From: Phycisphaeraceae bacterium
Lineage (GTDB): Bacteria; Planctomycetota; Phycisphaerae; Phycisphaerales; UBA1924
Length of the DNA: 64,000 bases
Direction: 5' to 3'
Assembly: GCA_020639195.1 (NCBI GenBank)
Contig: JACKHB010000005.1
Coordinates: 345,287 to 409,286 of the forward strand
The stretch's first letter is position 1, and each line of letters begins with the position of its first letter. Below the pieces are notes generated by a model. That model was not told the origin of the DNA. It did not search any database and saw only the letters and a list, made by a program, of their open reading frames with translations. The position numbers were made by a program, and so were the translations under genes. This document shows, piece by piece, positions 46,788 through 55,190 of this stretch.

Positions 46788-47939
46788 CTATTCGAGCCAG
46801 TCCTTCGCGGCGAGGCGCTCGGGGACGTACGTCTCGGTGACGTAGCTGATGTCCTTCTTGATGAGCGACTCGACCTCCATCTTGAAGCCGTTGTCGAGCA
46901 TCTGCTTGATCTCGCGCTGCCAGCCCCGATGGTCTCGGAACCAGGGATACTCGCGGATCTGCTTGGCGCGGGCGATGTCGCGCTCATTGAGAGCGATCTG
47001 CACGTCCTCGGGGAGCTCGCACTGCACGTAGTCCTTGGCGCGGATGCCGAGGAACTTCGCTTCGGGGATGGCGAGGCGTTCGGATTCGAAGGCGAGGCTG
47101 ATCGAGCCCTGCTTGATGACGCTGTAGATGTAGTGCCCCCACGGATCGCAATCGAGCAGGCAGATGATCGGCAGCCCCAATTCGTCGTGGAAGCGGCGGA
47201 GAAGTCGCCGGACCCCGCGCGGCGGCTGGCCGCCGCCGTGGGTGACGATGCACTTGTGCTTCTCCCAGAAGCGATCCTCATTGAAGCGGCGCCAGACGGT
47301 CCCCTTCTCGACGTGGAGGACGAACTCGGCGTCGCACTTGGCGAATTGGATGATCTCGGGCTCAACGATCGAGGGAATCTGATAGCCGCCCGAGCCCATG
47401 CGCCGGGCGTTGATCTCGTCGCCCGCATCGATGAAGGTGATGTTGCCGACGAGCCCCCCGCGGACGTCGGCGAAGATGTGGAGTTCTTCGCGCAGCGAGC
47501 CCAGCGTGACCTCGAGGTCCTCGAGGATCTTGTCGCTCTCGGCCTGCTCGTCGAAGGTGCTCTCCTTGGTGCCGGCGATGGTGTGCTTGCTCTCGTAGTA
47601 CATGCCTCGGAGGCTGGAGGTCTTGCCCTGCTGCAGCAGCTTCTGGATGCTCTGGGCGTGGAGGAGGGTCTGCATGAACGAGCGGGCCTGGCCGAGACTG
47701 AAGAGTTCGCGGGTGTTGCTGGCGGGGCCCATCTGGAGGATGCCGCGGGACTTGTTCCACTTCGTGTTGGAGGCGGCCCTGGTCGGGACGTCGAACTTGG
47801 GCTCTCGACCGGCGAGGGAAGACTTGACGACGCCGTCGGCGAGGTCGCGGAGGGAGCGCGCGGTCTTGGCGTCTCGCTGGGCCCAGGCATTGGGACGGGG
47901 GGAGGTGGGGGCAGACTTCGTGGTGGTCTTCTTGGCCAT
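46788..47939 (-). CDS. top6A: DNA topoisomerase VI subunit A
   Basis: Type IIB topoisomerase cleavage subunit (Spo11 family), 383 residues. The winged-helix 5Y-CAP region has RGMYYESK with probable catalytic Tyr115. The TOPRIM domain shows the metal-binding Glu in HVEKGTVW and the DxD pair in ICLLDCDPWGHYIYSVI. The N-terminal 45 residues are basic and low-complexity. The start at MAKKTTT follows the SMI1-ankyrin gene stop directly (47944), so all three genes form one minus-strand operon with subunit B first. Topoisomerase VI is standard in archaea and plants and sporadic in bacteria. Confidence 0.93.
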   Translation of the reverse strand: MAKKTTTKSAPTSPRPNAWAQRDAKTARSLRDLADGVVKSSLAGREPKFDVPTRAASNTKWNKSRGILQMGPASNTRELFSLGQARSFMQTLLHAQSIQKLLQQGKTSSLRGMYYESKHTIAGTKESTFDEQAESDKILEDLEVTLGSLREELHIFADVRGGLVGNITFIDAGDEINARRMGSGGYQIPSIVEPEIIQFAKCDAEFVLHVEKGTVWRRFNEDRFWEKHKCIVTHGGGQPPRGVRRLLRRFHDELGLPIICLLDCDPWGHYIYSVIKQGSISLAFESERLAIPEAKFLGIRAKDYVQCELPEDVQIALNERDIARAKQIREYPWFRDHRGWQREIKQMLDNGFKMEVESLIKKDISYVTETYVPERLAAKDWLE

Positions 47940-47943
47940 GGGT

Positions 47944-49389
47944 TCATGTTCCCGGCGGGTGGTTCTTGCCGCCTCGAACAGGTTTGTCGGCGCGAGCGGG
48001 AGCTCCTTGCGCTCCTTCGAGCAAGTTTGCGATGCGATTGGCGACCGCACGGTTCCCTGGCTCCAATTGTTCGAGAGCGGCTGTTCGTGCGGACTTGATG
48101 AGGCCGGGTGATGGCACGATTCCCTGAGATAGGAGGAGGCGCACGATCTCAATGTGCAACCGCTCTACTGCGCCTCTGAGATCGGCCTGGCTCGTCTCGG
48201 CCCCTGCACCGATGAACGCTCGGGCGATCGCCAGATGCCCGGCGTCCAAGGCGGCGGCCAATGGGGCTCGTGCAACCGGGCGCTCTGCGTGCCTGAGCAG
48301 GAACCTGACCATGGCAGTGTGGCCGCGAATCGCGGCAATCTCAAGCGGCGTGCGCGTGTCGGCGGAGTGTCGCCGGTCGGGCTTCATGCCCAGCGCGACG
48401 AACCTCTTCACGTCGTCCAAGCGTCCGTCCCAGAGGGCCATGTGCGCATCGTTGGGTGAGAACGGGATCGGGCTGAGCGGCTTGACGCGGCGGACCCGGG
48501 GCGTTGGCAGGTTCGCGAGATCGATGGGTGTGCGATCAGGCGGTTGATGGATAAGCCTGGCGCGGTCGCCGAAGAACGCCGCGAGCTCACGCACACACGC
48601 CGACTGGTCCTTTGGTGCGACGTCCACGCAGAGGAGTGGTCGCGAGACCGGCTGATCGGGGAAGCGACGATCTCGATCGTTGATATGCACCGCGCAGTAC
48701 GCTGCGGCATTGAGAACGCCGCCGTACCTCCGCGAGTCCCAGGTGTTTGGGTGTCCACACCTCCGGCGGTTCCACCCCAGACTCCGCATCGCGGTATCGA
48801 GCGCTTCATCGCGAAGCGATCGATCCACGATGGCGAAGATGTAGTTTGAATCCGAGAACATCAGCCGGTGCAGCAATTCCCGAAAGCTCGGTGCGATCTG
48901 GGTGCACTCATTGGGCCGATCGGCTTCAAAGTGAACGATGCGCGGTTCGCCCTTGGGGCCGCGGGTTCGGTAGTCGAGGCAGACATACCAGTGACCATCC
49001 CCATCGATGGGGATGAGAAGCTCGGGCACCTGCCATTCGTCCGACGAAGTCCGCGCGAAGCTGGGGAGCGCATTCCATGCCGTCGGGTGGATGCCCGCAA
49101 TGGCCTCGAACTCGTAGACGGCGCGATCGGTGTGATGGCGGGGGGGAGGTTCATCCGGGTAGACGCCTCCCCACCGAAGCCTCGCGCCGTTGCGGAATCG
49201 AAGGAGTTCGATGTAGGACTTGGGCAATCGAACACCAAGGGCCTTTTCTGCGTCCCGCACGCGCTGGTCTGAGAAGCCCCGATGCGTGTAGTGCTTGCTC
49301 GGCGGATACAGGATCAATTCGAGATTCGAAATGCGCTTGCGCGTGCGCGATACTCGGGCGATCGCGCCTCTGGCAGCGGCTTTCGTCAT
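47944..49389 (-). CDS. SMI1/KNR4 (SUKH)-ankyrin protein inside topoisomerase VI operon
   Basis: 481 residues. The N-terminal part (about 38-175) is a SMI1/KNR4-type domain (VRDAEKALGVRLPKSYIELL followed by RFRNGARL, then WYVCLDYR). A middle region of about 130 residues (SDSNYIFAIVDRSLRDEALD) is unrecognised. The C-terminal part has ankyrin-type repeats (MALWDGRLDDVKRFVALGMK, TPLEIAAIRGHTAMVRFLL, APLAAALDAGHLAIARAFI). Its ATG overlaps the stop of subunit B (ATGA) and it ends 5 bp before subunit A. Both domain types bind other proteins, so a partner or regulator of the topoisomerase is plausible; SUKH proteins are also known as toxin-immunity proteins. No enzyme motif is seen. Confidence 0.78.
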   Translation of the reverse strand: MTKAAARGAIARVSRTRKRISNLELILYPPSKHYTHRGFSDQRVRDAEKALGVRLPKSYIELLRFRNGARLRWGGVYPDEPPPRHHTDRAVYEFEAIAGIHPTAWNALPSFARTSSDEWQVPELLIPIDGDGHWYVCLDYRTRGPKGEPRIVHFEADRPNECTQIAPSFRELLHRLMFSDSNYIFAIVDRSLRDEALDTAMRSLGWNRRRCGHPNTWDSRRYGGVLNAAAYCAVHINDRDRRFPDQPVSRPLLCVDVAPKDQSACVRELAAFFGDRARLIHQPPDRTPIDLANLPTPRVRRVKPLSPIPFSPNDAHMALWDGRLDDVKRFVALGMKPDRRHSADTRTPLEIAAIRGHTAMVRFLLRHAERPVARAPLAAALDAGHLAIARAFIGAGAETSQADLRGAVERLHIEIVRLLLSQGIVPSPGLIKSARTAALEQLEPGNRAVANRIANLLEGAQGAPARADKPVRGGKNHPPGT

Positions 49390-51641
49390 CGCCCGGAGTC
49401 CTCGAACAAGCCCTCTGAGTCGCCGCGGGGTTTGGAGTCGGACGAGCGACCGTGCGTTCGCGGGTTGGGCTTGCCGGCGCGCTTGGGCGTTGCCGATGAA
49501 GCCTGGGCGTCTCGGGGTCGTTCCGCCTTGCCACCGGGCTTCTCCGTGGAGCCCTTCTTCATTCGGTTTGGCGCCGGCGCAGCGGGCTGGCCCTTGGCTG
49601 CCGGCGCTCGGTCTGACTCGGCAGTGCCTCCCGCCCTCGATCTTCCCGGGACGCTCTCCGCAGCGGCGGCCTCAGGCTGTGCGCTCGACGTCGGCTCGAC
49701 GATCAGCACGCTCTCATCAAACTCCTCCTTGACCACCTTGCCCTCGTCGTCGAGCACCTGGTCGGCCATGGCGGTCCGTCGCTTGGCCTGGCGCTGCAAG
49801 GCCTCATAGACCTCCTTCGCGGCGGCGCCGGTCAGCGCCTCGCAGCTCCGCGAGATCTCGCCGATGTAGCGTTCGAAGACGTCGCGCCGCTCGCCCTCGC
49901 GCTTCATCTTCGCGCGCTTGCGGAGGTACGTGCCCAGCTTGCGCCCGCACTCCTGCAGCGCCAGCTTCATCTCCTTGCGGATCTCGTCGTAGTCGGCGAT
50001 GGCCTCCTTGCTCTCGCTCGTGAAGGGCACCCACACGCTGGCGACGTGGATCATGATGACCAGCGGGCCGATGGGCGCAGAGCCCTTGGGCTGTTGCAGG
50101 TCGTAGTTGCGCCACTTGGTGTCCACCACGGCTTTGAAGCTCGAGCACGCTGATTGCTGGTACTGCAACGGCACCCGGTTGGCAAAGCGGATCACACGCG
50201 CCGGCTCATCACGGGGCAGGTCGCCGCCGTAGGCGATCGCCGCCTCGATCTGGAATGGCCGACCGCGATACACCGCCGGGTCGCGGCTGGACGCGGCGTA
50301 GAACTCGGCCTTGACGCCCTTGAGCAGGCCGGCGAGAAGCTGTCGGACACCGATGGGTGCGAGGCAGTTGGTCGGCGGCGGGGGCAGCTTGAAGGTCTGG
50401 AGCTCGTGGAACAGCCTCTCGGCCGCGGCGTGGTCGATGTCGGCCACGCGGCTGCGGCTGGTGACGCCGATGGCCTTGCAGAGGGCGGCGGCGGACGCGG
50501 CGGAGACGCGCGAGAACTGCTCCTGCAGGAAGGCATAGAGCGAGGTGTTCTCGCGAGCCTGTCGGGCATCCTTGAGCATCTGCAGGAGCATGCCCAGCTC
50601 GATGCCGCGAGGGTGGGGCTGGATTTCCTTGGTCTCGGGCGGGAGTTCGTCGATGCCACAGGGGAAGACAGTGACACCCGGGAGTTCAAGCGTCGTGATC
50701 GAGGCCGGCGGCTCGGACTCGGCGGTCTGGGTGTCGGACTCCGGAGCGGACGCCTCCTTCGTGTCGTTGAGAAGCGGCTCCTCTTCATCCGGTGCTGAGG
50801 CCCCCTTGGCCGGCGGGACGAACGTGATCCGGGCGTGGGGATTGGCGATGGCGGTCAGCTCGAGGAACTCATCGACGCTGCCGCGCCCGCGCTGGTACTT
50901 GCCCTCGAGTTCGATGCTGACGCTTGTGCCGGTGCTGAAGACCTCTGGCGCGAGCAGCTCGTCGCGGCCAGCCAGCTCGCGCGTGCCCGGGCTCAGGTCG
51001 CGCAGGCGCGCGATCGGGAAGTCGTCGGTCTCGCGATCGACCGTGACTTCGGCCCGGTTGGTCTTCGTATTCATCGCGAGTTCGATGTGGTGGGCTCGCT
51101 TGCGGGCATCGGGACGGGTGTGGATCACCATGGGACGGCCGGTTGTCAAGAGGCCGTACATGCCGGCGGCCGAGATTCCGATGCCCTGTTGGCCACGGCT
51201 CATCTTCAGGCGGTGGAACTTTGAGCCATAGAGCAGCCGGCCGAAGATGTGCTCGACCTGCTTGCGGACGATGCCTGGGCCGTTGTCCGCGATGGTGACG
51301 CGGTAGCGGGATGGCGCCGCCGCGGCGGACCGCTTGCTTGCCTGGGCATCCCCATTGGCGCGAAGGGCGGGGGCGTGGAGTTCCTCGATGGCGACGACGA
51401 TGTTCGGGAGCGTTCCGGCTTCCTCACATGCGTCCAGCGCGTTGTCCACGGCCTCCTTGACGGTGGTCAGCAGAGCCTTGCGAGGGTTGTCAAAGCCGAG
51501 GAGGTGGCGGTTCTTGGCGAAGAACTCGCTGACGGAGATATCTCGTTGCTGCCGAGAGAGGCTCTCGGCAGTGGCTCTGGCGCGAGGTTTGGGCTGGCGT
51601 TTGGGTCGAGCTGGTCGTTCCATCGTCGCAGCTTCGGACAT
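49386..51641 (-). CDS. top6B: DNA topoisomerase VI subunit B
   Basis: ATP-operated clamp subunit, 751 residues, longer than archaeal forms (about 530-660). GHKL motifs: N-box EAVDNALDACEE, G1 IADNGPGIV, and lid RGQQGIGISAAGMYGL. The H2TH and transducer regions follow, with a conserved C-terminal IMIHVASVWVPFTSESKEAI segment. An acidic insertion lies near residue 290, and a tail of about 110 basic/Ala/Pro-rich residues follows the transducer; both are probably disordered. The start at MSEAAT has GGAGGG 6 nt upstream; a GTG at 51689 is less likely. It is first in the operon and divergent from ndk. Confidence 0.93.
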   Translation of the reverse strand: MSEAATMERPARPKRQPKPRARATAESLSRQQRDISVSEFFAKNRHLLGFDNPRKALLTTVKEAVDNALDACEEAGTLPNIVVAIEELHAPALRANGDAQASKRSAAAAPSRYRVTIADNGPGIVRKQVEHIFGRLLYGSKFHRLKMSRGQQGIGISAAGMYGLLTTGRPMVIHTRPDARKRAHHIELAMNTKTNRAEVTVDRETDDFPIARLRDLSPGTRELAGRDELLAPEVFSTGTSVSIELEGKYQRGRGSVDEFLELTAIANPHARITFVPPAKGASAPDEEEPLLNDTKEASAPESDTQTAESEPPASITTLELPGVTVFPCGIDELPPETKEIQPHPRGIELGMLLQMLKDARQARENTSLYAFLQEQFSRVSAASAAALCKAIGVTSRSRVADIDHAAAERLFHELQTFKLPPPPTNCLAPIGVRQLLAGLLKGVKAEFYAASSRDPAVYRGRPFQIEAAIAYGGDLPRDEPARVIRFANRVPLQYQQSACSSFKAVVDTKWRNYDLQQPKGSAPIGPLVIMIHVASVWVPFTSESKEAIADYDEIRKEMKLALQECGRKLGTYLRKRAKMKREGERRDVFERYIGEISRSCEALTGAAAKEVYEALQRQAKRRTAMADQVLDDEGKVVKEEFDESVLIVEPTSSAQPEAAAAESVPGRSRAGGTAESDRAPAAKGQPAAPAPNRMKKGSTEKPGGKAERPRDAQASSATPKRAGKPNPRTHGRSSDSKPRGDSEGLFEDSGR

Positions 51642-51787
51642 GCCGGCCCTCCGTGGCGGCTGGATCGGTCGAATCGAGAACCAACGCACAATAGCCCGCG
51701 TCGCTTCTCCCCCACGCGCTCGCCAAGACCCCCGAGAATAGGGGGCAAGAATCGGGTATCGTTGCGGCCCACTGAGGAGACACCACG

Positions 51788-52264
51788 ATGCCGATGGAAA
51801 CCACGCTGATCATTCTGAAGCCTGATGCCGTGCAACGAGGCCTCATGGGCCGGATCATCTCCCGGTTCGAGGACAAGGGCCTTCAGATCGTGGGCATGAA
51901 GCTCATGCGGATCTCTGACGCCCTCGCGGCTCAGCATTACGCAATGCACCGGACCAAGCCGTTCTATTCGGGGTTGGTGAGCTTCATGACCAGCGCCCCG
52001 GTGGTCGTGCTGGCGGTGCACGGCAAGGGCGCCATCGAGGTGTGCCGCAAGATGATGGGAGCGACGTTTGGCTGGAAGGCCGAGCCCGGGACGATTCGAG
52101 GCGACTTCGGAGTGTCCAACTCGTTCAATCTGATTCACGGATCCGACAGCCCCGAGACCGCCGCGGCTGAGCTGGAGCGGTTCTTCGGCACCGGTGAACT
52201 TGTCGAGGCGAGCCGCGCGATCGACCAATGGGTGTACGACATGTCGGGCGACGAGCCGGAGTGA
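51788..52264 (+). CDS. ndk: nucleoside diphosphate kinase
   Basis: Transfers phosphate between NTPs and NDPs through a phospho-His. 158 residues, slightly longer than the usual 140-150. The phosphate-accepting His117 lies in NLIHGSDSPE; TLIILKPDAVQRGLMGRIIS, RTKPFYSGLVSFMTS and GATFGWKAEPGTIRGDF are canonical. The start has GAGGAGA 7 nt upstream. Confidence 0.96.
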   Translation: MPMETTLIILKPDAVQRGLMGRIISRFEDKGLQIVGMKLMRISDALAAQHYAMHRTKPFYSGLVSFMTSAPVVVLAVHGKGAIEVCRKMMGATFGWKAEPGTIRGDFGVSNSFNLIHGSDSPETAAAELERFFGTGELVEASRAIDQWVYDMSGDEPE

Positions 52265-52279
52265 TCGAGTCGAACAGAG

Positions 52280-52310
52280 AGGCCTCGCGAGCCGTTCGCC
52301 CGCGAGGCCT
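52280..52310. terminator. bidirectional hairpin between ndk and csrA
   Basis: AGGCCTCGCG and CGCGAGGCCT are a perfect 10-bp inverted repeat with an 11-nt loop, lying between the convergent ndk and csrA stops. It has no T-run but is well placed to terminate or insulate both transcripts. Confidence 0.6.
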
Positions 52311-52339
52311 TCGCTCCTATGCCACTTGTGACTTGACGC

Positions 52340-52567
52340 TCAACTCGCGCCGGCACTTCGGCCGGGCTGGATCCGCCCGACGACCTCGCGGCCCTCACGC
52401 ACGATCTGATCGGCGACTTCGCGCCGATGGATGTCCACGTCTCTCGGGAAGTCGAAGGCTACACGAACCCTCTCTCCCCTGACCGAAGCGATTCGAACGA
52501 CCCCCAACGGATTTCGGGGGTCTCCGATCACGATTTCCTCTCCTTCGCGTCTCGTGATCACGAGCAT
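52340..52567 (-). CDS. csrA: carbon storage regulator CsrA
   Basis: RNA-binding post-transcriptional regulator of 75 residues. The N-terminus MLVITRREGEEIVIGDP, VRIASVRGERVRVAFDFPRD and DIHRREVADQI match CsrA, including the RNA-contact residues at both ends of the core. A short tail extends beyond the usual 61. The frame continues upstream for 46 codons without similarity. It converges on ndk across a strong hairpin. Confidence 0.93.
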   Translation of the reverse strand: MLVITRREGEEIVIGDPRNPLGVVRIASVRGERVRVAFDFPRDVDIHRREVADQIVREGREVVGRIQPGRSAGAS

Positions 52568-52748
52568 GGCCTTGCTCCCATCCTGTGTGAGGCTCCGTGC
52601 GGCGCTCTCTCGCCGCGCCGGCACTATACCAGTCCGTGGGTTCTTCCCCAAGGCGAAAGTGGGGTTGGCGGACCCGGCCGAATCCGATAACCCCCTGCGC
52701 CCCAATGAGTTTTGGGGGACAGGACTGGTCCTGAACGACGGGAGTCGG

Positions 52749-53018
52749 CTATTCCACCGCTTCGACGCGGGAGACTCCAGGGACGTACGTCTTGAGGTTT
52801 CGCTCGATCCCCATCTGGAGAGTCAAATGGCTGGACGGGCATCCGATGCATGCGCCCAGCAGGCGGACCCGCACAACGCCCTCTGGGGAGACCCCAACGA
52901 ACTCGAGGTCTCCACCATCGGCTTGCACTGCCGGCCGAATGGCCTCCAAGACTCGCCGAACTGAGGCCTCAATGGCACTGGGTTGGCCGGCACTGGCTGG
53001 GGCGGCTCGCTGAGGCAT
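52749..53018 (-). CDS. NifU C-terminal domain (Nfu-type) Fe-S carrier
   Basis: Single-domain Nfu protein of 89 residues, an Fe-S cluster scaffold or carrier. The motif GACIGCPSSHLTLQMGIE has the cluster Cys pair CxxC; VLEAIRPAVQADGGDLEFVG is the typical N-terminal helix and strand. The ribosome-binding purines abut the chosen ATG, so the exact start is unsure. It is upstream of csrA on the same strand. Confidence 0.88.
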   Translation of the reverse strand: MPQRAAPASAGQPSAIEASVRRVLEAIRPAVQADGGDLEFVGVSPEGVVRVRLLGACIGCPSSHLTLQMGIERNLKTYVPGVSRVEAVE

Positions 53019-53094
53019 CCCTCGATCTTAGAATCGCTCCAATGTCCGTACCAGAGACATCGCGGACGATTCCGCCTTGGCGTAGGCTCCGGCC

Positions 53095-54567
53095 ATGATG
53101 CGAATGGTGGGTGCGTGGACATGGGGGATTTGGGGCGTGTTGCTTCTGGCGGGTTGCGCGTCGAGTCCGGGCCAGGTCGGAGATCCGTGGGATCGTCTGG
53201 ACAAACCGGGCGTGAATGCTGAACGGCGGGCCCTGGCTGTCGCGGCTGCCTGGCGAGAGGTTGTTTCCGGGGCGGCACCGGCCGAATCCGGCATGGACCG
53301 CGTGGAGAATCTGTATTGGGATCCGACGACACCGGTCCAGGTTCGATTGGCCATCATCGAAGCGCTCTCATCGGATCCAGATGTCGAACGCCGAGAGGCT
53401 GGGCTGGCGATCTTTCGCATGTCCTTGCCGTTCGAGATCGACGCGCGCGTGATCGCGTACACCAGCGCCATCGCGGCGGAGCAGCGCCGCGAGGACTTCA
53501 CGACGGCACTGGTCCGGTCGCTTTCCCGCCCTTCTCCGCATGTGATGGACGCCGACCGGCAGGAAGCCAAGGCGCTTCGCACCATCCACGCCGATCGCTC
53601 GCTCTCGAGCATTGCGGAGGATGTCGTGCTCAAGCCCCTAATCGAAGCGGGCAATTCGGACCCCGATCTTGAAGATCGGATTCGAGCGGACGCGTGGGAA
53701 CTGCTGTCGCGGCTGGATCCCGACGGGTCAAGGCGGATGGCTCTACTAGATGAAGCCGGCGGGATCCCGCTCTTCGCGGCGGCCGCCGCAGCGCAACGCA
53801 GCCTGGGCGTGTTGGCCTCGACCAGAGAGGAATTGGCATGGATCAAGCGGGCTCAAGCGCCCGAGAACGCCGGGTGGCTCGATGAGGTGAGGTTGGCGAT
53901 CGCGGCGTCATCGGTACGCGACCATGGTCCGCTGGCCATGCGAAACCTGGAGCCGATTCGGCTGGCGGCGAAGATGCACGCCGAATGGCTGACCGACGGA
54001 CGCGACGAGTTGATTCGGCAGATTCGGGATCGCCTCGCCACTCGCCAAACCGTCGTCAGGACAACGGATCCTCCAATCGGATTGAGCGGCCGATCGGAGC
54101 GACTTGCGGACATTGAACCTCGCCTCTCGTTTGCTGATGCACTGACGATCCTGGTCATCGATGAGACTCTCGCGGATGCAGGGCTCACGTCGAGCCTACT
54201 CGAGGCGGCTCGTGTGGACCGCGCGGATCGCTCCACGGAGCATGGTGGGATGATGCGATGGGACGCAGAGCGGCCGCTGGCGGATACATACCTGCCGAGG
54301 CCTTCTGAGAGAGTGGGAGACGATCGATTCGTCGCTTCGCCAGAGCTCATCGAAGAATCTTCGACCGCACTGGCTCACTTCCACTTCCACGCTCGTGAGG
54401 CATCGTTGCGCTCGTACGCGGGGCCAAGCCGCGCGGACTTGGACTACGCCTCTCACTTTTCCAGAACATGTGTGGTGTTCACGTCGGTGTCCAGCCGGCT
54501 TCTGGATGCGGATGTATACCTGCCGGGAGACCTTCGTCTTGACCTCGGACTGATTCCGAGGCCCTGA
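53095..54567 (+). CDS. lipoprotein of unknown function
   Basis: 490 residues beginning with a lipoprotein signal (WGIWGVLLLAGCASS, lipid-attachment Cys about residue 21). The body is mostly alpha-helical with HEAT-like pairs (PVQVRLAIIEALSSDPDVER, DRIRADAWELLSRLDPD), then a more polar C-terminal part. No catalytic motif was recognised. Either of the first two ATGs could start it. Confidence 0.65.
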   Translation: MMRMVGAWTWGIWGVLLLAGCASSPGQVGDPWDRLDKPGVNAERRALAVAAAWREVVSGAAPAESGMDRVENLYWDPTTPVQVRLAIIEALSSDPDVERREAGLAIFRMSLPFEIDARVIAYTSAIAAEQRREDFTTALVRSLSRPSPHVMDADRQEAKALRTIHADRSLSSIAEDVVLKPLIEAGNSDPDLEDRIRADAWELLSRLDPDGSRRMALLDEAGGIPLFAAAAAAQRSLGVLASTREELAWIKRAQAPENAGWLDEVRLAIAASSVRDHGPLAMRNLEPIRLAAKMHAEWLTDGRDELIRQIRDRLATRQTVVRTTDPPIGLSGRSERLADIEPRLSFADALTILVIDETLADAGLTSSLLEAARVDRADRSTEHGGMMRWDAERPLADTYLPRPSERVGDDRFVASPELIEESSTALAHFHFHAREASLRSYAGPSRADLDYASHFSRTCVVFTSVSSRLLDADVYLPGDLRLDLGLIPRP

Positions 54568-54626
54568 GAATCGCGCCGATCGAGGGAGCGGATTGCCTAT
54601 TTCAATGGGCCCGGATTGGAGGTCGG

Positions 54627-55190
54627 ATGTTCGATTGGTTCAAGAAGAAGAAGGAGAAGCCTCCCCCGAAGGGGGATCTTCCGACCTGGGGCCCATCCGG
54701 GCACGGCCAGCAAGCTGCCGGGGAATCATCGACGGAAGCGGCAGATGCGCCTCGGATCGAGACTCCGGCTGTGGCGGGGTCCGAATCGTCGTATCCGTGG
54801 ATCGCGGTGTTCTTCTCGCTCTCCGACGGGGTTGAGGCCGGGAGGGTCCGGGTGTTCGCGGAGTCGTTGGCCGAGGAGCCCAATCGGTCCCGGCACGGAG
54901 TTGCGAAGCTGGGGACTGTCGAACGTGAGTTCGTGCAGCTGAGGATGGATGGGAAGCGGATTGAGCGCGCGGGGCTCAGCCTCGAGGAGTCGGCATTGGC
55001 ATGCGTCGATCGCATCGTGAGCGAGGTCGGCCCGCAGTTGGCCCTGTGGGACTACTTGGGCGCGACCTTTGCGCAACCGGGCTCAGAACCACGACAGATC
55101 ATCGTTCGCCACAGCGAGCGAGGTGTCACACGATCGATCACGCAGGCTGGTCCGGACGGGCAACCCGTGCTTCGCGCTCTGCCCGCGTGA
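54627..55190 (+). CDS. hypothetical protein
   Basis: 187 residues. It begins MFDWFKKKKEKPPPKGDLPT, a basic patch, followed by a polar linker and a mixed alpha/beta domain from about residue 55 (YPWIAVFFSLSDGVEAGRVR). No family recognised. GGAGG lies very close (3-4 nt) to the ATG. Its 3' end overlaps mnmA tail to tail by 53 bp; codon bias supports it as real. Confidence 0.6.
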   Translation: MFDWFKKKKEKPPPKGDLPTWGPSGHGQQAAGESSTEAADAPRIETPAVAGSESSYPWIAVFFSLSDGVEAGRVRVFAESLAEEPNRSRHGVAKLGTVEREFVQLRMDGKRIERAGLSLEESALACVDRIVSEVGPQLALWDYLGATFAQPGSEPRQIIVRHSERGVTRSITQAGPDGQPVLRALPA

